Positions 28,359 through 38,567 of a stretch of 64,000 bases of DNA are shown here, in pieces. Every line of letters begins with the position of its first letter. Positions within the stretch are counted from its first letter, which is position 1. Source of the DNA: Mastigocoleus testarum BC008 (GTDB taxonomy: Bacteria > Cyanobacteriota > Cyanobacteriia > Cyanobacteriales > Nostocaceae); the NCBI RefSeq assembly GCF_001456025.1, contig NZ_LMTZ01000093.1, positions 24,930 to 88,929 of the forward strand, written 5' to 3'. Both the position numbers and the translations under genes were made by a program. The notes below the pieces were generated by a model. It saw only the letters and a program-made list of their open reading frames with translations, was not told where the DNA came from and did no database searches.

Positions 28359-28443
28359 TTAAGTTCAATTCAAATTTAAGTTCAATTCAAATTTAAGCTC
28401 AATCCAAATTTAAGCTCAATCCAAAGTAAGTTCAATCCAATAA
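28359..28443. repeat. 17-bp tandem repeat in the VWA gene leader
   Basis: Five units of about 17 bp (TTAAGTTCAATTCAAAT, drifting to TTAAGCTCAATCCAAAT) lie directly upstream of the VWA start, beginning 12 bp from the ATG. No ribosome-binding site lies between the repeat and the start. Confidence 0.85.
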
Positions 28444-28636
28444 GTTAAAAATCAATTCAAAACAAATATTAATTATTCAAAATTATTTTTTGCAAAAATT
28501 TTCTCTCGACTTTCGTGAGACCAGGCTATAAAAACAAAACTGAACTAAAAATAACTAAAAATTTACAGTATCAAAGTATTACCATGTCTATTTAGATACT
28601 GACCATATGTCTTAAAATCAGTATTCTTGTAAAAGT

Positions 28637-28745
28637 TATCAGTTAACAGTTAACAGTTACTAGTTAATAGCTAACACTGCGCCTTCACAGGCTACAATTA
28701 CCAATTACTAATTACAAGTTACCATTTACCATTTACAAATTATTG
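28637..28745. repeat. Heptamer repeat arrays (AGTTAAC, ATTACCA types)
   Basis: Two short 7-bp-period arrays (agttaac/agttact units, then ttaccaa/ttaccat units) are separated by a GC-rich spacer, in the divergent region between the VWA and GTPase genes. Confidence 0.75.
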
Positions 28746-28814
28746 CAATGAGAACCAAGCAACCGATTAAGATGAAAGTCATATGCATTCCCCATAGCTG
28801 TTCATTCTGATCTA

Positions 28815-30386
28815 ATGCCTGTATCGCGCCTAGTTACGCTGATTATCGGTCTGATTGTTATTTTGGCACTCAGCCTGTGGCTGATTGATTCTTTGTCGCG
28901 ACTGTATTGGCAGTTGTCATATTCTTCTCCTTTTTTGGGCAATCTGTTGTTATTATTGCTGATTGTTTTACTTGGAGTGATTATTGCAGCTTTTGTTTAC
29001 TATATTTGGATAATTAAAGTAGGAGAACAGCGCACTCGAGGACGTTCCGGGAGGAAAACCCCCCAGTTAAAAATACCAGAAGCCAGAACAGAAGTTGCTT
29101 CTTCAACCCTCAAAGCTGTGAAACAGCAAGTCGAACAAATTCAAGATGAAGTGACCCGCCAAGCTTTACTCACTAAATCTCGAGAAATTGAAGTTAGCTT
29201 AACCCGTGGTGAGATTCAGGTAGTTGTATTTGGTACGGGGAGTGCAGGTAAAACCTCCTTAGTTAATGCCATCATTGGGCGTATGGTTGGGAAAGTCGAT
29301 TCACCAATGGGAACAACCCAAGTAGGAGAAACCTACTGTTTGCGCCTCAAAGGTTTAGAACGGAAAATATTAATTACCGATACACCTGGAATTTTAGAAG
29401 CAGGAGTTGCAGGAACTGAAAGAGAAGAATTAGCCCGTTCTTTGGCAACTGAAGCAGATTTACTATTGTTTGTGGTAGATAACGATTTGCGACTTTCTGA
29501 GTATGAACCATTACAAGCATTAGCGGAAATTGGTAAGCGTTCGATCGTTGTACTTAATAAAATAGATTTATATACAGAAGAAGATAAAGAAAGAATTTTA
29601 GCAAGATTGCGACAACGGGTAGGAGGATTTATTGCAGCTAATGATGTTGTCGCTATAACTGCAAATCCCCAAGCTGTAGAGTTGGAAAGTGGGGATATAT
29701 TCCAACCTGACTTCGACATTTTGCCGTTAATGCGCAGAATGGCAGCTATTTTACGTTCCGAAGGTGAAGACTTAGTTGCAGATAATATTTTGCTGCAATC
29801 TATGCGCTTGGGAGAAGAAGCACGCAAACTAATTGATGCCCAGCGTCGCCGTCAAGCTGATAAAATTGTAGAGCGTTTTCAGTGGATCAGCGCTGGTGTA
29901 GTTTCAGTAACACCTTTACCTGTTGTTGATTTACTTGCAACTGCTGCAGTTAATGCACAAATGGTAGTAGAAATTGGCAGAATCTATGGTTGCGAATTAA
30001 ATATGGAGCGCGGACGGGAGTTGGCGCTTTCTTTGGCAAAAACTCTTACAAGTTTGGGGATTGTTAAAGGTGCCGTACAATTAGTTTCTACGGCGTTACA
30101 GCTAAATATTGGTACCTTAATTATCGGTAAAGCAATCCAAGGCGTAACCGCGGCTTACCTCACACGGATTGCTGGAAAAAGTTTTGTGGAATATTTCCGT
30201 CACGATCAAGATTGGGGTGATGGAGGAATGACAGAAGTGGTACAAAAACAATTTCAACTCAACCGCCGAGATGAGTTTGTTAAGGCTTTTATCCAAGAAG
30301 CGATCGCGCGGGTTGTAAAACCCCTAACTAATAAATCGGAACCGATAGAAGAAGAGTTAGAGCAAGGTGATACTAAATCCGGGTGA
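28815..30386 (+). CDS. Membrane GTPase with DUF697-like C-terminal domain
   Basis: A 523-residue protein. Two N-terminal TM segments (about 5-25 and 39-65, LLLLLLIVLLGVIIAAFVYY) anchor a cytoplasmic Era-like G domain: G1 GTGSAGKTS (about 140), G2-region GTTQVGE, G3 DTPG, G4 NKID. The C-terminal region (about 340-470) is the DUF697/YcjF-like helical domain (VSVTPLPVVDLLATAAVNAQ). Similar proteins occur throughout cyanobacteria; the physiological role is not established. Monocistronic. Confidence 0.9.
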   Translation: MPVSRLVTLIIGLIVILALSLWLIDSLSRLYWQLSYSSPFLGNLLLLLLIVLLGVIIAAFVYYIWIIKVGEQRTRGRSGRKTPQLKIPEARTEVASSTLKAVKQQVEQIQDEVTRQALLTKSREIEVSLTRGEIQVVVFGTGSAGKTSLVNAIIGRMVGKVDSPMGTTQVGETYCLRLKGLERKILITDTPGILEAGVAGTEREELARSLATEADLLLFVVDNDLRLSEYEPLQALAEIGKRSIVVLNKIDLYTEEDKERILARLRQRVGGFIAANDVVAITANPQAVELESGDIFQPDFDILPLMRRMAAILRSEGEDLVADNILLQSMRLGEEARKLIDAQRRRQADKIVERFQWISAGVVSVTPLPVVDLLATAAVNAQMVVEIGRIYGCELNMERGRELALSLAKTLTSLGIVKGAVQLVSTALQLNIGTLIIGKAIQGVTAAYLTRIAGKSFVEYFRHDQDWGDGGMTEVVQKQFQLNRRDEFVKAFIQEAIARVVKPLTNKSEPIEEELEQGDTKSG

Positions 30387-31332
30387 ATTACCCTTTTTTG
30401 AAATGAGATGGGGAGTGTGGGAAGAATGGGAAGTGTGGGAAGAGTGGGGAATGTGGGTAGGTATATTTTTAGTTGCAATCTTAGTTAAATTATCTTTATC
30501 TCTACTTGAATACTATTTTTTATCAATGATTTTATCGTAGCTAAAATTACAAAATTTGAGATTTATGTTTGCCACTTGCATTATTATGCATACCTAAAAA
30601 TAAATGCTTGGCATCATGACTTTTGTAACATAATAAACAATTTTGTCTGAATATATTTATCTGTAATATTGACAGATAAAATTTCTACCTAAATTTATTT
30701 CTTAGTACACCAACTAATACTTAGAGTTTTCCTTACTCTGTATCTAAAATTTGTATTTATACTACATGCTCATATCCTCACACCTTTTTTTACAAAAACT
30801 AAATTCATAGATTTCACAGGTCAACTATCATGCTGTGTGAAACTTTTAATTCAGCCTTAAATCATCATAATGTTAGTATTTTTAATTACAAAATGATGAC
30901 TTTAAGAAATACTATTAAAGCTATTTGCTTGATAAAAAGCGTGTATTTTTTATTATTAAATGGACTTTATAATTTGTAAGCATGAAATATTAACTTTAAG
31001 ATAGTTGACTATGCTCTCTTGGTGATAATATTTTCATTGTTGATATTTTTTAGAATTAAAATACTTAAAACTTGCATGTGAATCAATAAAAACAATCGAG
31101 TTTAAAGCAACACAAAAATAAAATTACATAAACCCAATTAATTTGTATTCTCGAATACTATTTATTGGGAATCCAAATTCCTTAAATATAAACCAATTGA
31201 TCAATAAACCGCAGTAGCTATTCAAATATAGCGAGCCAGTACAAAACATATGTGTATCATTTTCTACTTCATTTCCGGAAAGTCTTAAAAATTACAGAAC
31301 TAATAGATTAGGAGTGAATAAACAGCCAACTC
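30387..31332. other. Intergenic with G-rich repeat; no gene seen
   Basis: 30406-30460 holds imperfect GTGGGAAGA-type repeats on the plus strand; the complementary kind (tcccacacttcccaca) recurs near 46315. The remaining 870 bases are AT-rich with no convincing open frame. Confidence 0.6.
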
Positions 31333-33126
31333 ATGACTCTCCCCACGATCGGTAAAGTATTAAAAGCGCGTTATCAAATTGTCCAAAGCTTAGGTGCGGG
31401 GGTTTTTGGTCAAACATACATAGCTGTAGATGTAGACCACCCCAGAAACCCTAAATGCGTAGTTAAACAATTAAAAGTCAGTAGTTCTCTACCTAGTTAT
31501 ATAGAAACATTGAGGTTACGCTTTCTTACCGAAACCGAAACTTTAATTCAACTGGGACATCACAGCCAAATACCAGAACTTATAGCCTGTTTTGAGGAAG
31601 ATGAGCGATTTTATCTAGTACAAGAATTTATTGAAGGACACTCACTAAGTGCAGAATTACCAGTTCAAAGAGATTTAAACTATCTTTGGAGCGAAGGTGA
31701 GGTAATTTCTTTTTTAGAAGATGTTTTAAATATTCTAGAATTTATTCATGCCAGAGGTGTAATTCATTGCGATCTCAAACCAGAAAATTTAATCAGGCGC
31801 ATTTCTGATAATAAGTTAGTCCTGATTGATTTTGGTTCTATACAACCAATTGATTTTGGTATTGATGCAGAACTTCCGATTTACAGAATTCCCGTAACTT
31901 CTTTAGGATATATTCCACCCGAGCAGTTTATTGGTCAAACAAAACCCAATAGTGATATTTATGCTTTGGGTATGATTGCAATTCAAGCTTTGACTGGTTT
32001 GACTCCATTGCAATTAAAAATAGATCCCGAATCCAACGAAATTATCTGGCGTTCTAAAGAGACTGTAGTTAGCGATTATCTTGCTGCAATTATCAGTCAA
32101 ATGATATGTTACGACCACAATCAACGCTTTCAGTCAGCCCCGGAAGTTTTACAAGTACTCCAACAAATTCCAGCAGAAGCTAGAAAACCAACAGTTATTC
32201 AACCCAACTATAGTGCGTTCTATGAAGATCTGATAGAAAACGAGCGAGAGTCTTCATCTTCAAAGCCTTCCATTCTTACAGGAATTAAATTTGGCTTAGC
32301 GGCTAATTCTCTGGTTATGGGTTTGGGGGTATATTCCCTGGTACAAAACTCTCCAGGATATGTAGGGAAAGAGGCTGTATACAAAGCAACAGAAGAATTT
32401 CAATCAGGCGATCTAGACCGAGCGGTCGCCTTGATGAGGTCGATCCCCAATAGTAGTAAAGTCTATTCTGAAGCTCAAAATACTATTGATGAATGGGAAA
32501 ATGAATGGAAAATAGCAGCAAAGCAATATCAAGCAGCCGAAACGGCTTTGAATCAGAAGAAATGGTCGGAAGCGATCCAAGCTGCAAATTTAATTCCTGA
32601 TATTCTATATTGGCAATCTAAATCAGATAAGTTAGTTGAACAAGCTAAAGCCAAGATAGAAACTCAAACTCAGAATTTATTAAATAAAGCTTACAAACAA
32701 GCTGAGTCAAAAAATTTTGGTACTGCTTTAGAATACTTGAGTCAAATTCCAGCTGAAAACTCTACTGGAAGTCTGGTACAACAAAAACTAGCAGAATATA
32801 AACAAAAGCGAGATATTCGTTCTGTTCACCTATTGCAACAAGCTTATAACCAAGCAGAGAAAAAGAGATTTGATATTGCTTTAAAATTCCTCCGTCAGGT
32901 TCCGAAAAATTCTTCAGCATATCCTACTGCTCAAGTAAAACTTATGGAATATGAGGAAAAACAAGGTTCGCAAACAACAAAAGATAATTCAGTTTCGAGC
33001 AAAGTTTCGAGCAAATTTTCTAGTAAAATCGAATCTTTACAACCTGAAGAATCTGTACCACAAAAATCAACCACACAGTTTAATCATTTTCAACCAGGTG
33101 ATTTTTTGCAAGAAATCAATATTTAA
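31333..33126 (+). CDS. Hanks-type Ser/Thr protein kinase with C-terminal repeats
   Basis: A 597-residue protein. Kinase domain about 14-280: glycine loop GAGVFG (21-26), ATP-site K45 (VVKQL), catalytic loop HCDLKPEN with D147, DFG at 166-168, and APE-like PPEQF. The catalytic Arg of HRD is Cys, so it is a non-RD kinase, common in cyanobacterial Spk-like proteins. A hydrophobic segment at about 318-338 may be a TM helix. After it come four to five helical repeats of about 50 residues (YKQAESKNFGTALEYLSQIP, YNQAEKKRFDIALKFLRQVP), probably an outside or protein-binding region. The substrate is unknown. Confidence 0.93.
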   Translation: MTLPTIGKVLKARYQIVQSLGAGVFGQTYIAVDVDHPRNPKCVVKQLKVSSSLPSYIETLRLRFLTETETLIQLGHHSQIPELIACFEEDERFYLVQEFIEGHSLSAELPVQRDLNYLWSEGEVISFLEDVLNILEFIHARGVIHCDLKPENLIRRISDNKLVLIDFGSIQPIDFGIDAELPIYRIPVTSLGYIPPEQFIGQTKPNSDIYALGMIAIQALTGLTPLQLKIDPESNEIIWRSKETVVSDYLAAIISQMICYDHNQRFQSAPEVLQVLQQIPAEARKPTVIQPNYSAFYEDLIENERESSSSKPSILTGIKFGLAANSLVMGLGVYSLVQNSPGYVGKEAVYKATEEFQSGDLDRAVALMRSIPNSSKVYSEAQNTIDEWENEWKIAAKQYQAAETALNQKKWSEAIQAANLIPDILYWQSKSDKLVEQAKAKIETQTQNLLNKAYKQAESKNFGTALEYLSQIPAENSTGSLVQQKLAEYKQKRDIRSVHLLQQAYNQAEKKRFDIALKFLRQVPKNSSAYPTAQVKLMEYEEKQGSQTTKDNSVSSKVSSKFSSKIESLQPEESVPQKSTTQFNHFQPGDFLQEINI

Positions 33127-33180
33127 GGAGGGATCCCAGTTTTACAAAATTGGGATGCTTACTTTCTATGAACGGTAATA

Positions 33181-33330
33181 GCTAACTTGTAATTTATAAT
33201 TGGTAACTGTAATTTGTAATTGGTCGCTAGTCGTTGGTCGTTCGTTACAAGAACTTCGGTTGAAGCCGATAATTTTTGCAGATGTAAAACAAATGGCAGA
33301 TGACAAATGACCAACACATAGTGACAAATT
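33181..33330. repeat. Heptamer-type repeats upstream of recJ
   Basis: Irregular 7-bp units (taattgg, gtcgttg/gtcgttc) and the repeated words acaaatgacca / acaaattacca run up to the recJ start codon. Confidence 0.6.
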
Positions 33331-33334
33331 ACCA

Positions 33335-35554
33335 ATGACCTATCAATCTAAATCAGAATTTTCTAAACCCGAAATTTCACAAAATCGCAAACGCTTACCT
33401 AATCAGCGCTGGTACATATACCCGCAGAATTTAGAATTAGCAAACAAGCTGGCTGAATCCACGAATTTATCGCCCATCATTAATCAACTACTAATTAATC
33501 GTGGAATTGAAACAGTAGAACATGCACAGGTCTTTTTAAGTCCAGAATCATTAAAATTACCTTCCCCGTTGGAAGAATTTCCCGATCTTGCTATTAGTCT
33601 GGAGTTATTACAACACAGTATTGCTACAAAAGAAAAAATTGCTATTTGCGGTGACTATGACGCCGATGGAATGACATCTACTGCTTTGTTATTAAGAAGT
33701 TTGCGTTGGTTGGGTGCTCAAGTAGATTATGCGATCCCCAGTCGCATGCATGAAGGTTATGGGATTAACAAACGTATCATTGAAGATTTCCATAATGAAG
33801 GTGTTGGGCTGGTTCTAACGGTAGATAACGGTATATCTGCATTTGAACCGATCGCCAGAGCGAGAGAACTGGGTTTAAAAGTAATTGTCACCGACCACCA
33901 TGATATTCCCCAAGAGTTACCCCCAGCTAATGCTATTCTCAATCCCAAATTAATTTCACCGGCTTCTCCTTACTATGGAGTTGCTGGGGTAGGTGTAGCA
34001 TATATTTTGGCGGTGTGTCTGGCTCAACAAATGGGGTCGGTGCAAGATATAAACAAGCCGATGCTGGAATTATTTACTTTGGGAACCATTGCAGATTTGG
34101 CTCCTTTGATTGGGGTGAATCGTCGCTGGCTTAAACGTGGTTTACAATTATTACCCAAATCAAGTTTACCTGGCGTCCAAGCTCTAATTCAAATGTCTGG
34201 GGTGCAAGCAAGGGGTATGGAATCACAAAATAATTCTCCATCGCTAACTCCAAATGCAAATATAAATTCAGATTCACGATCGCACATAAATTCAAACTCA
34301 AATATAAATTCAAGCTCAAATATAAATTCAAATACGACTAATAATTTAAATCGAAATCCTAATAATAAATCTTTAAAAACTTTAAAACCAGAAGATATTG
34401 GTTTTCGCTTGGGACCGCGAATTAATGCGATCGGTCGAATTGGTGACCCCCAAATAATTATTGAATTACTCACCACTGATGATATGGGAATAGCCCTCGA
34501 ACGTGCAATGCAATGTGAGGGTATTAACCGTCAACGTCAGGAAATGTGTGAGGAAATTGAGCATGCTGCGATCGCAGTTGTAGAAACAGAATATCTTTTA
34601 TCTCTCAAAGATGACCGGGTACTGGTAATCGTACAACCAAATTGGCATCATGGTGTGATTGGTATTGTTGCTTCTCGGTTATTAGAACGTTATGGCGTTC
34701 CGGTGTTTATCGGTACCTACGAAGATAATGAAACTATTCGCGGTTCTGCGCGGGGAATTCCCGAATTCCATGTATTTGAAGCCTTAGAATTTTGCGACGA
34801 CCTGTTAGGTAAATATGGTGGACATAAAGCTGCGGGGGGATTTTCCTTACCTGCAAAAAACTTAGATGCTTTCCGTCAACGCTTGAGTGAATTTGCTAAT
34901 CAGTGTTTAGAAGTTCACCATCTTAAATCTCTTCTCAAAATTGATGCTCAAATAAACTTCGATCGAATCAATCATGAGCTTTATGAGGAATTAAATACTT
35001 TAGAACCCTGTGGGATAGAAAATCCCGATCCGATATTTTGGACCCCTGACGTCCAGGTTATGGACCAAAAAACAGTTGGTAAAGGTCATATTAAATTAAC
35101 ATTGTGCCAAACTATTGGCGATCGAAATCATAAAATTAAGGCGATCGCATGGCGCTGGCGCGATTATTTCCCTTTACCCAAACGAGTAGATATCGCTTAT
35201 AAACTTCGAGAAAATCATTTTAATGGTAATACCACTATCGAATTGGAAATATTAGGAGTTAGACTTCCAGACCGTTCTAATTTATTTCCCAAAGTAATAA
35301 AAAAACCAATTAAAAGTTCTTTTGAGTACAATCAGCGTCACTACATCTGTGCGATTTATCCCAATCAGTTTTCAGGCGAATTAAGAATTAAAAATCCAGA
35401 AGGTATTGTTTTAGCTGTCGAGTTGGGAAAAAATACCGGTTTACTAGGAGCAAATCGCCAAGAAGCACAAACTGTTGATATATCCGAACAACGCTATCAA
35501 GTAATTATTCAAGTCGCTTGGAATGCTTTATCGAGACTTTTAGAGGATATTTAA
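33335..35554 (+). CDS. recJ: RecJ single-strand-specific 5'-3' exonuclease with Asn/Ser-rich insert
   Basis: A 739-residue protein. DHH phosphoesterase motifs: ICGDYDADGMTSTALL (about 105-120), TVDNGIS and VTDHHDIP (about 186-193), then GTIADLAPL. DHHA1 motif GKYGGHKAAGGFSL and a C-terminal OB-like region follow. RecJ degrades single-stranded DNA in recombination and mismatch/base-excision repair. Oddity: residues about 298-348, between the DHH and DHHA1 parts and just before the conserved GFRLGPRINAIGRIG motif, are an Asn/Ser low-complexity insert encoded by a tandem repeat. The catalytic motifs on both sides are intact, so it is probably active. Confidence 0.95.
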   Translation: MTYQSKSEFSKPEISQNRKRLPNQRWYIYPQNLELANKLAESTNLSPIINQLLINRGIETVEHAQVFLSPESLKLPSPLEEFPDLAISLELLQHSIATKEKIAICGDYDADGMTSTALLLRSLRWLGAQVDYAIPSRMHEGYGINKRIIEDFHNEGVGLVLTVDNGISAFEPIARARELGLKVIVTDHHDIPQELPPANAILNPKLISPASPYYGVAGVGVAYILAVCLAQQMGSVQDINKPMLELFTLGTIADLAPLIGVNRRWLKRGLQLLPKSSLPGVQALIQMSGVQARGMESQNNSPSLTPNANINSDSRSHINSNSNINSSSNINSNTTNNLNRNPNNKSLKTLKPEDIGFRLGPRINAIGRIGDPQIIIELLTTDDMGIALERAMQCEGINRQRQEMCEEIEHAAIAVVETEYLLSLKDDRVLVIVQPNWHHGVIGIVASRLLERYGVPVFIGTYEDNETIRGSARGIPEFHVFEALEFCDDLLGKYGGHKAAGGFSLPAKNLDAFRQRLSEFANQCLEVHHLKSLLKIDAQINFDRINHELYEELNTLEPCGIENPDPIFWTPDVQVMDQKTVGKGHIKLTLCQTIGDRNHKIKAIAWRWRDYFPLPKRVDIAYKLRENHFNGNTTIELEILGVRLPDRSNLFPKVIKKPIKSSFEYNQRHYICAIYPNQFSGELRIKNPEGIVLAVELGKNTGLLGANRQEAQTVDISEQRYQVIIQVAWNALSRLLEDI
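34240..34370 (+). repeat. In-frame tandem repeat inside recJ
   Basis: Repeats of aaatataaattcaa-type words encode NINS/NSNS units. The reading frame is maintained throughout. Confidence 0.85.
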
Positions 35555-35671
35555 AAATTCATACTATATAGCAATCTTAAGGAATGTAGATTTAAGGAAT
35601 ATGGATTAAATAAAGTACAAAAGTAGGGTGCTGTTAGCATTGCGTAACGCACCATTCCAAATTTCAGAATC

Positions 35672-35805
35672 ATATCATGTCCGCTTAATTACTTATGAAA
35701 AAATATGCTTGTAGTAGCGCTTTAGCCCCATAGTAAAGATATTGGCGTATTAGCGCTCAAGCGCTACTACGAACCTTATCGCAAGTGTTTTACCGGACAT
35801 GATAT
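35672..35805. mobile_element. 134-bp MITE-like element
   Basis: Perfect 12-bp terminal inverted repeats (ATATCATGTCCG / CGGACATGATAT) and an inner pair (GTAGTAGCGCT / AGCGCTACTAC) give a long foldback. Non-coding. It occupies the middle of the 459-bp gap between recJ and the mannosyltransferase gene; the rest of that gap is AT-rich. Confidence 0.8.
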
Positions 35806-36013
35806 TACAAGTTATTAAATTCTCATTTCTAAATCATTCGTGAAAATAAATTTCGTGAAAATAAATATTGTTTCAGCAACGCCAATTTTTAAACTATTCA
35901 GCAAGCCCCAATTAGTTTTTTATTTGACAATTAAATGTTTTATACGATACCAATGTTTTCTACCTTTGTGACAAATAATTGTTACAAATATGTCCCAATA
36001 ATGCAATTGGTTT

Positions 36014-37288
36014 ATGGTGCAAATTCAGTTATTTGGCAGAAAATTTCTATGGACAAATGACATCTTATTTCCGGGTGCAATATGGCTGAGTAGTCGATTA
36101 CTAGTTTGGATAATAATGCTGTACGTGGCTCCCAACTTACCCGCACCTCCCGGAGGTGTATCTCCTCAATTTGGTTGGGAAGTCTTTAATTTTTGGGACA
36201 GCGGACATTATTACAATATCGCTACAAATGGCTACGAATTTGCTAACGACGGTGGAGAACATAATGTCGCTTTCTTTCCCCTATTTCCCTTGGTGCTAAG
36301 GGGATTGATGATTTTGGGTTTGCGGTTTGAAATTGCTGGAATGTTAGTGAATAACTTGTCATTTTGTTTGGCATGTTATTGTTTGTACTTCTGGATTAAA
36401 CACCATAATGGCACTAAAGCAGCAATCTGGACTATTGCAGTTCTAGCTTGGGTTCCAGCTTCCATGTTTGCAGGTGTCATTTATACTGAAGGGCTCTATT
36501 TATTTCTTAGCATTGCAGCATTACAAGCTTTTGATCGCAAGCAATATATCTGGACTGCTTTGTGGGGTGCAATGGCTACAGCAACTCGTCCCACGGGAAT
36601 CGCTCTTGTTCCAACTTTTATAATTACTGCTTGGAAGCAGCGTAAACCAATAGGTGCATATTTTGCTGGATTCGCTACTGCGATTGGTTTGCTTCTATAT
36701 AGTCTTTATTGTGCCATTCAATTTGGCGAACCCCTTGCTTTTATCATTGCTCAGAAAGGATGGCGCGATTCTTTAGGATTTGAATGGCAAAGTTGGTTGA
36801 AAATGTTAGTGCAAATAGTTGCAGGTACGAGCAATTGGAAACATGGGTCAATTCAAGATCCTTGGCATCCAATTTTATTTACACTGATTATTACTCTGGG
36901 TTATTTATTATGGCGTTCCCGATCCAAAGTGGGTACAGAAAAAGTTGGTAGTGGAATTATTGTTTTAACTTTCTTACTTTGGTTATTAGCTGGAGATCCC
37001 TTAGTAAATACTATGGCGACCATTGGTAGTAGTTATTTATTGTGGCACCTGCGCCAGGAGCTTAGTACGATCACGGTTATATATGGGTGGTGTGGCTTGG
37101 GATTACTTTTTGCTTCTGGAAGCACTATGTCACTAAGTCGCTTGAGTTACGGTATTGTCTCTACTAGTCTTGTATTGGGGATACTTTTATCTCGTTATTC
37201 CCGTTGGGGGTATTTAAGCTTAAGTTTTTTTGCAATTATCCTAGCTAGTCTATCTGTAAGATTTACTCAACAACTTTGGGTGGGCTGA
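36014..37288 (+). CDS. PIG-V-like membrane mannosyltransferase
   Basis: A 424-residue integral membrane protein with about ten hydrophobic segments. The first outer loop carries the family pattern WDSGHYYNIATNGYEF followed by HNVAFFPLFPL, as in polyprenyl-phosphate-sugar glycosyltransferases related to PIG-V. A second motif, ATRPTGIAL, is also present. Predicted to move a sugar, perhaps mannose, from a lipid-linked donor on the outer face; donor and acceptor are not deducible. Monocistronic. Confidence 0.85.
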   Translation: MVQIQLFGRKFLWTNDILFPGAIWLSSRLLVWIIMLYVAPNLPAPPGGVSPQFGWEVFNFWDSGHYYNIATNGYEFANDGGEHNVAFFPLFPLVLRGLMILGLRFEIAGMLVNNLSFCLACYCLYFWIKHHNGTKAAIWTIAVLAWVPASMFAGVIYTEGLYLFLSIAALQAFDRKQYIWTALWGAMATATRPTGIALVPTFIITAWKQRKPIGAYFAGFATAIGLLLYSLYCAIQFGEPLAFIIAQKGWRDSLGFEWQSWLKMLVQIVAGTSNWKHGSIQDPWHPILFTLIITLGYLLWRSRSKVGTEKVGSGIIVLTFLLWLLAGDPLVNTMATIGSSYLLWHLRQELSTITVIYGWCGLGLLFASGSTMSLSRLSYGIVSTSLVLGILLSRYSRWGYLSLSFFAIILASLSVRFTQQLWVG

Positions 37289-37404
37289 GAAAACTGTCAT
37301 CCGAATAAATAATTGGTATTACTATTGGATGAATATTTCACTTTTTATCCGCGACAATTTCCCACTAACAGATTAAACTTGATCTGGCTCCCCCGTATTC
37401 CGTT

Positions 37405-37427
37405 CCCCTCTGCAATATGCAGGGGGG
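37405..37427 (+). terminator. GC-rich hairpin after mannosyltransferase
   Basis: CCCCTCTGCA and TGCAGGGGGG pair over 10 bp (one T-G wobble) around a 3-base loop, then ttaatatttta. It lies 117 bp past the stop. The rest of 37289-37652 shows no credible gene. Confidence 0.6.
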
Positions 37428-37652
37428 TTAATATTTTATATATTTCGTGCTTTTGCTTCGCCATACTTACGGTTGGAGAGAGTTATAACCTAGAAGCTGG
37501 AGTTCAAATTAAAGTTATTCCTTAATAACCTTTTCTTAACCCAAGCCATATTTCTTGTATACTGGTTTTGTAGCGTAAGAATTTAATCTATAAAAATCTA
37601 AAGATGTGAAGTCGATTGGGCGATCGCTTATTCTAAAAGCACGGTACTGCAG

Positions 37653-38567
37653 ATGAAAACCTCTCGACAAGGAAAATCTAACGCCTCAGGTAAGAAGAAG
37701 CATCAACTACGAAATAGAACCATAAATCCTTGGAGACGGGAACTAAACGATATAGTTCGAGGAATATGTGGAGGTTTTTTATTTGGAATTCCCTTGCTTT
37801 ACACAATGGAAGTATGGTGGATCGGCTCGTCTGCAACACCAGCAATGATGTTATTGGCACTGACATTAACTTTTATTGTAGTGTTCTTACTTAATCGTTC
37901 TGAAGGTTTTCGCCACCGCACAAACGCTTTTCGACACTACGAAGCAATAACAGAAACCATAGAAGCGATGGCTATAGGTTTATTTTGTTCTGCTTTCATA
38001 TTGTTGATACTCCAAGAATTATCTTCCGTAATTGCTCTTAAAGAAGCTTTAGGTAAAATTATTTTTGAGAGCGTACCGTTTAGTTTGGGAGTTGCATTAG
38101 CAAATCAACTTTTGAGTTCTGAGGGGAAAAATTCCCCAGGGAGCAGAATTAAACAAAAAAAAATTAAAGTGAATGCAACATTATCAGATTTAAGTGGAAC
38201 TTTGATTGGCGCTACAGTTATCGGTTTTAATATTGCTCCCACTGATGAAATTCTCTTTCTTGCTGCTGCGACCTCAGAACCATGGCTATTATCTATTGTT
38301 GCCACTTCCTTATTAATCTCTTACGGAATAGTGTTTCAAGCTGGTTTTACTGCTGAAGAACAGCGCAAACAGCATCGTGGGATTTTCCAAACACCATTTA
38401 GCGAAACCATTATTTGTTATCTGGTATCTTTAATTGCAGCTGCAGCAATGTTGTGGTTCTTTCAAAAACTAACTTGGAATGACCCTTGGACTGTTTGGTT
38501 AGAATATACCTTATTGCTGGGATTGCCTACAACTATTGGTGGTGCTGCAGGGAGGTTAGCAATATGA
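37653..38567 (+). CDS. TIGR02587-family integral membrane protein
   Basis: A 304-residue protein with a basic N-terminal 35 residues, then about six to eight TM segments (GGFLFGIPLLYTMEVWW, LALTLTFIVVFLL, AIGLFCSAFILLIL and others). The sequence ELNDIVRGICGGFLFGIPLL is the family signature I recall. Function unknown. Its stop overlaps the start of the next gene (ATGA), so the two are translationally coupled, as is usual for TIGR02587/TIGR02588 pairs. Confidence 0.85.
   Translation: MKTSRQGKSNASGKKKHQLRNRTINPWRRELNDIVRGICGGFLFGIPLLYTMEVWWIGSSATPAMMLLALTLTFIVVFLLNRSEGFRHRTNAFRHYEAITETIEAMAIGLFCSAFILLILQELSSVIALKEALGKIIFESVPFSLGVALANQLLSSEGKNSPGSRIKQKKIKVNATLSDLSGTLIGATVIGFNIAPTDEILFLAAATSEPWLLSIVATSLLISYGIVFQAGFTAEEQRKQHRGIFQTPFSETIICYLVSLIAAAAMLWFFQKLTWNDPWTVWLEYTLLLGLPTTIGGAAGRLAI

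Noticed and set aside
34131..34476. Minus-strand frames rich in Leu/Phe/Glu repeats
   Set aside because: Antisense of the Asn/Ser repeat in recJ.
37313..37525. 70-residue plus-strand frame after the mannosyltransferase
   Set aside because: TTG start, contains the terminator-like hairpin, and shows no protein-like pattern.
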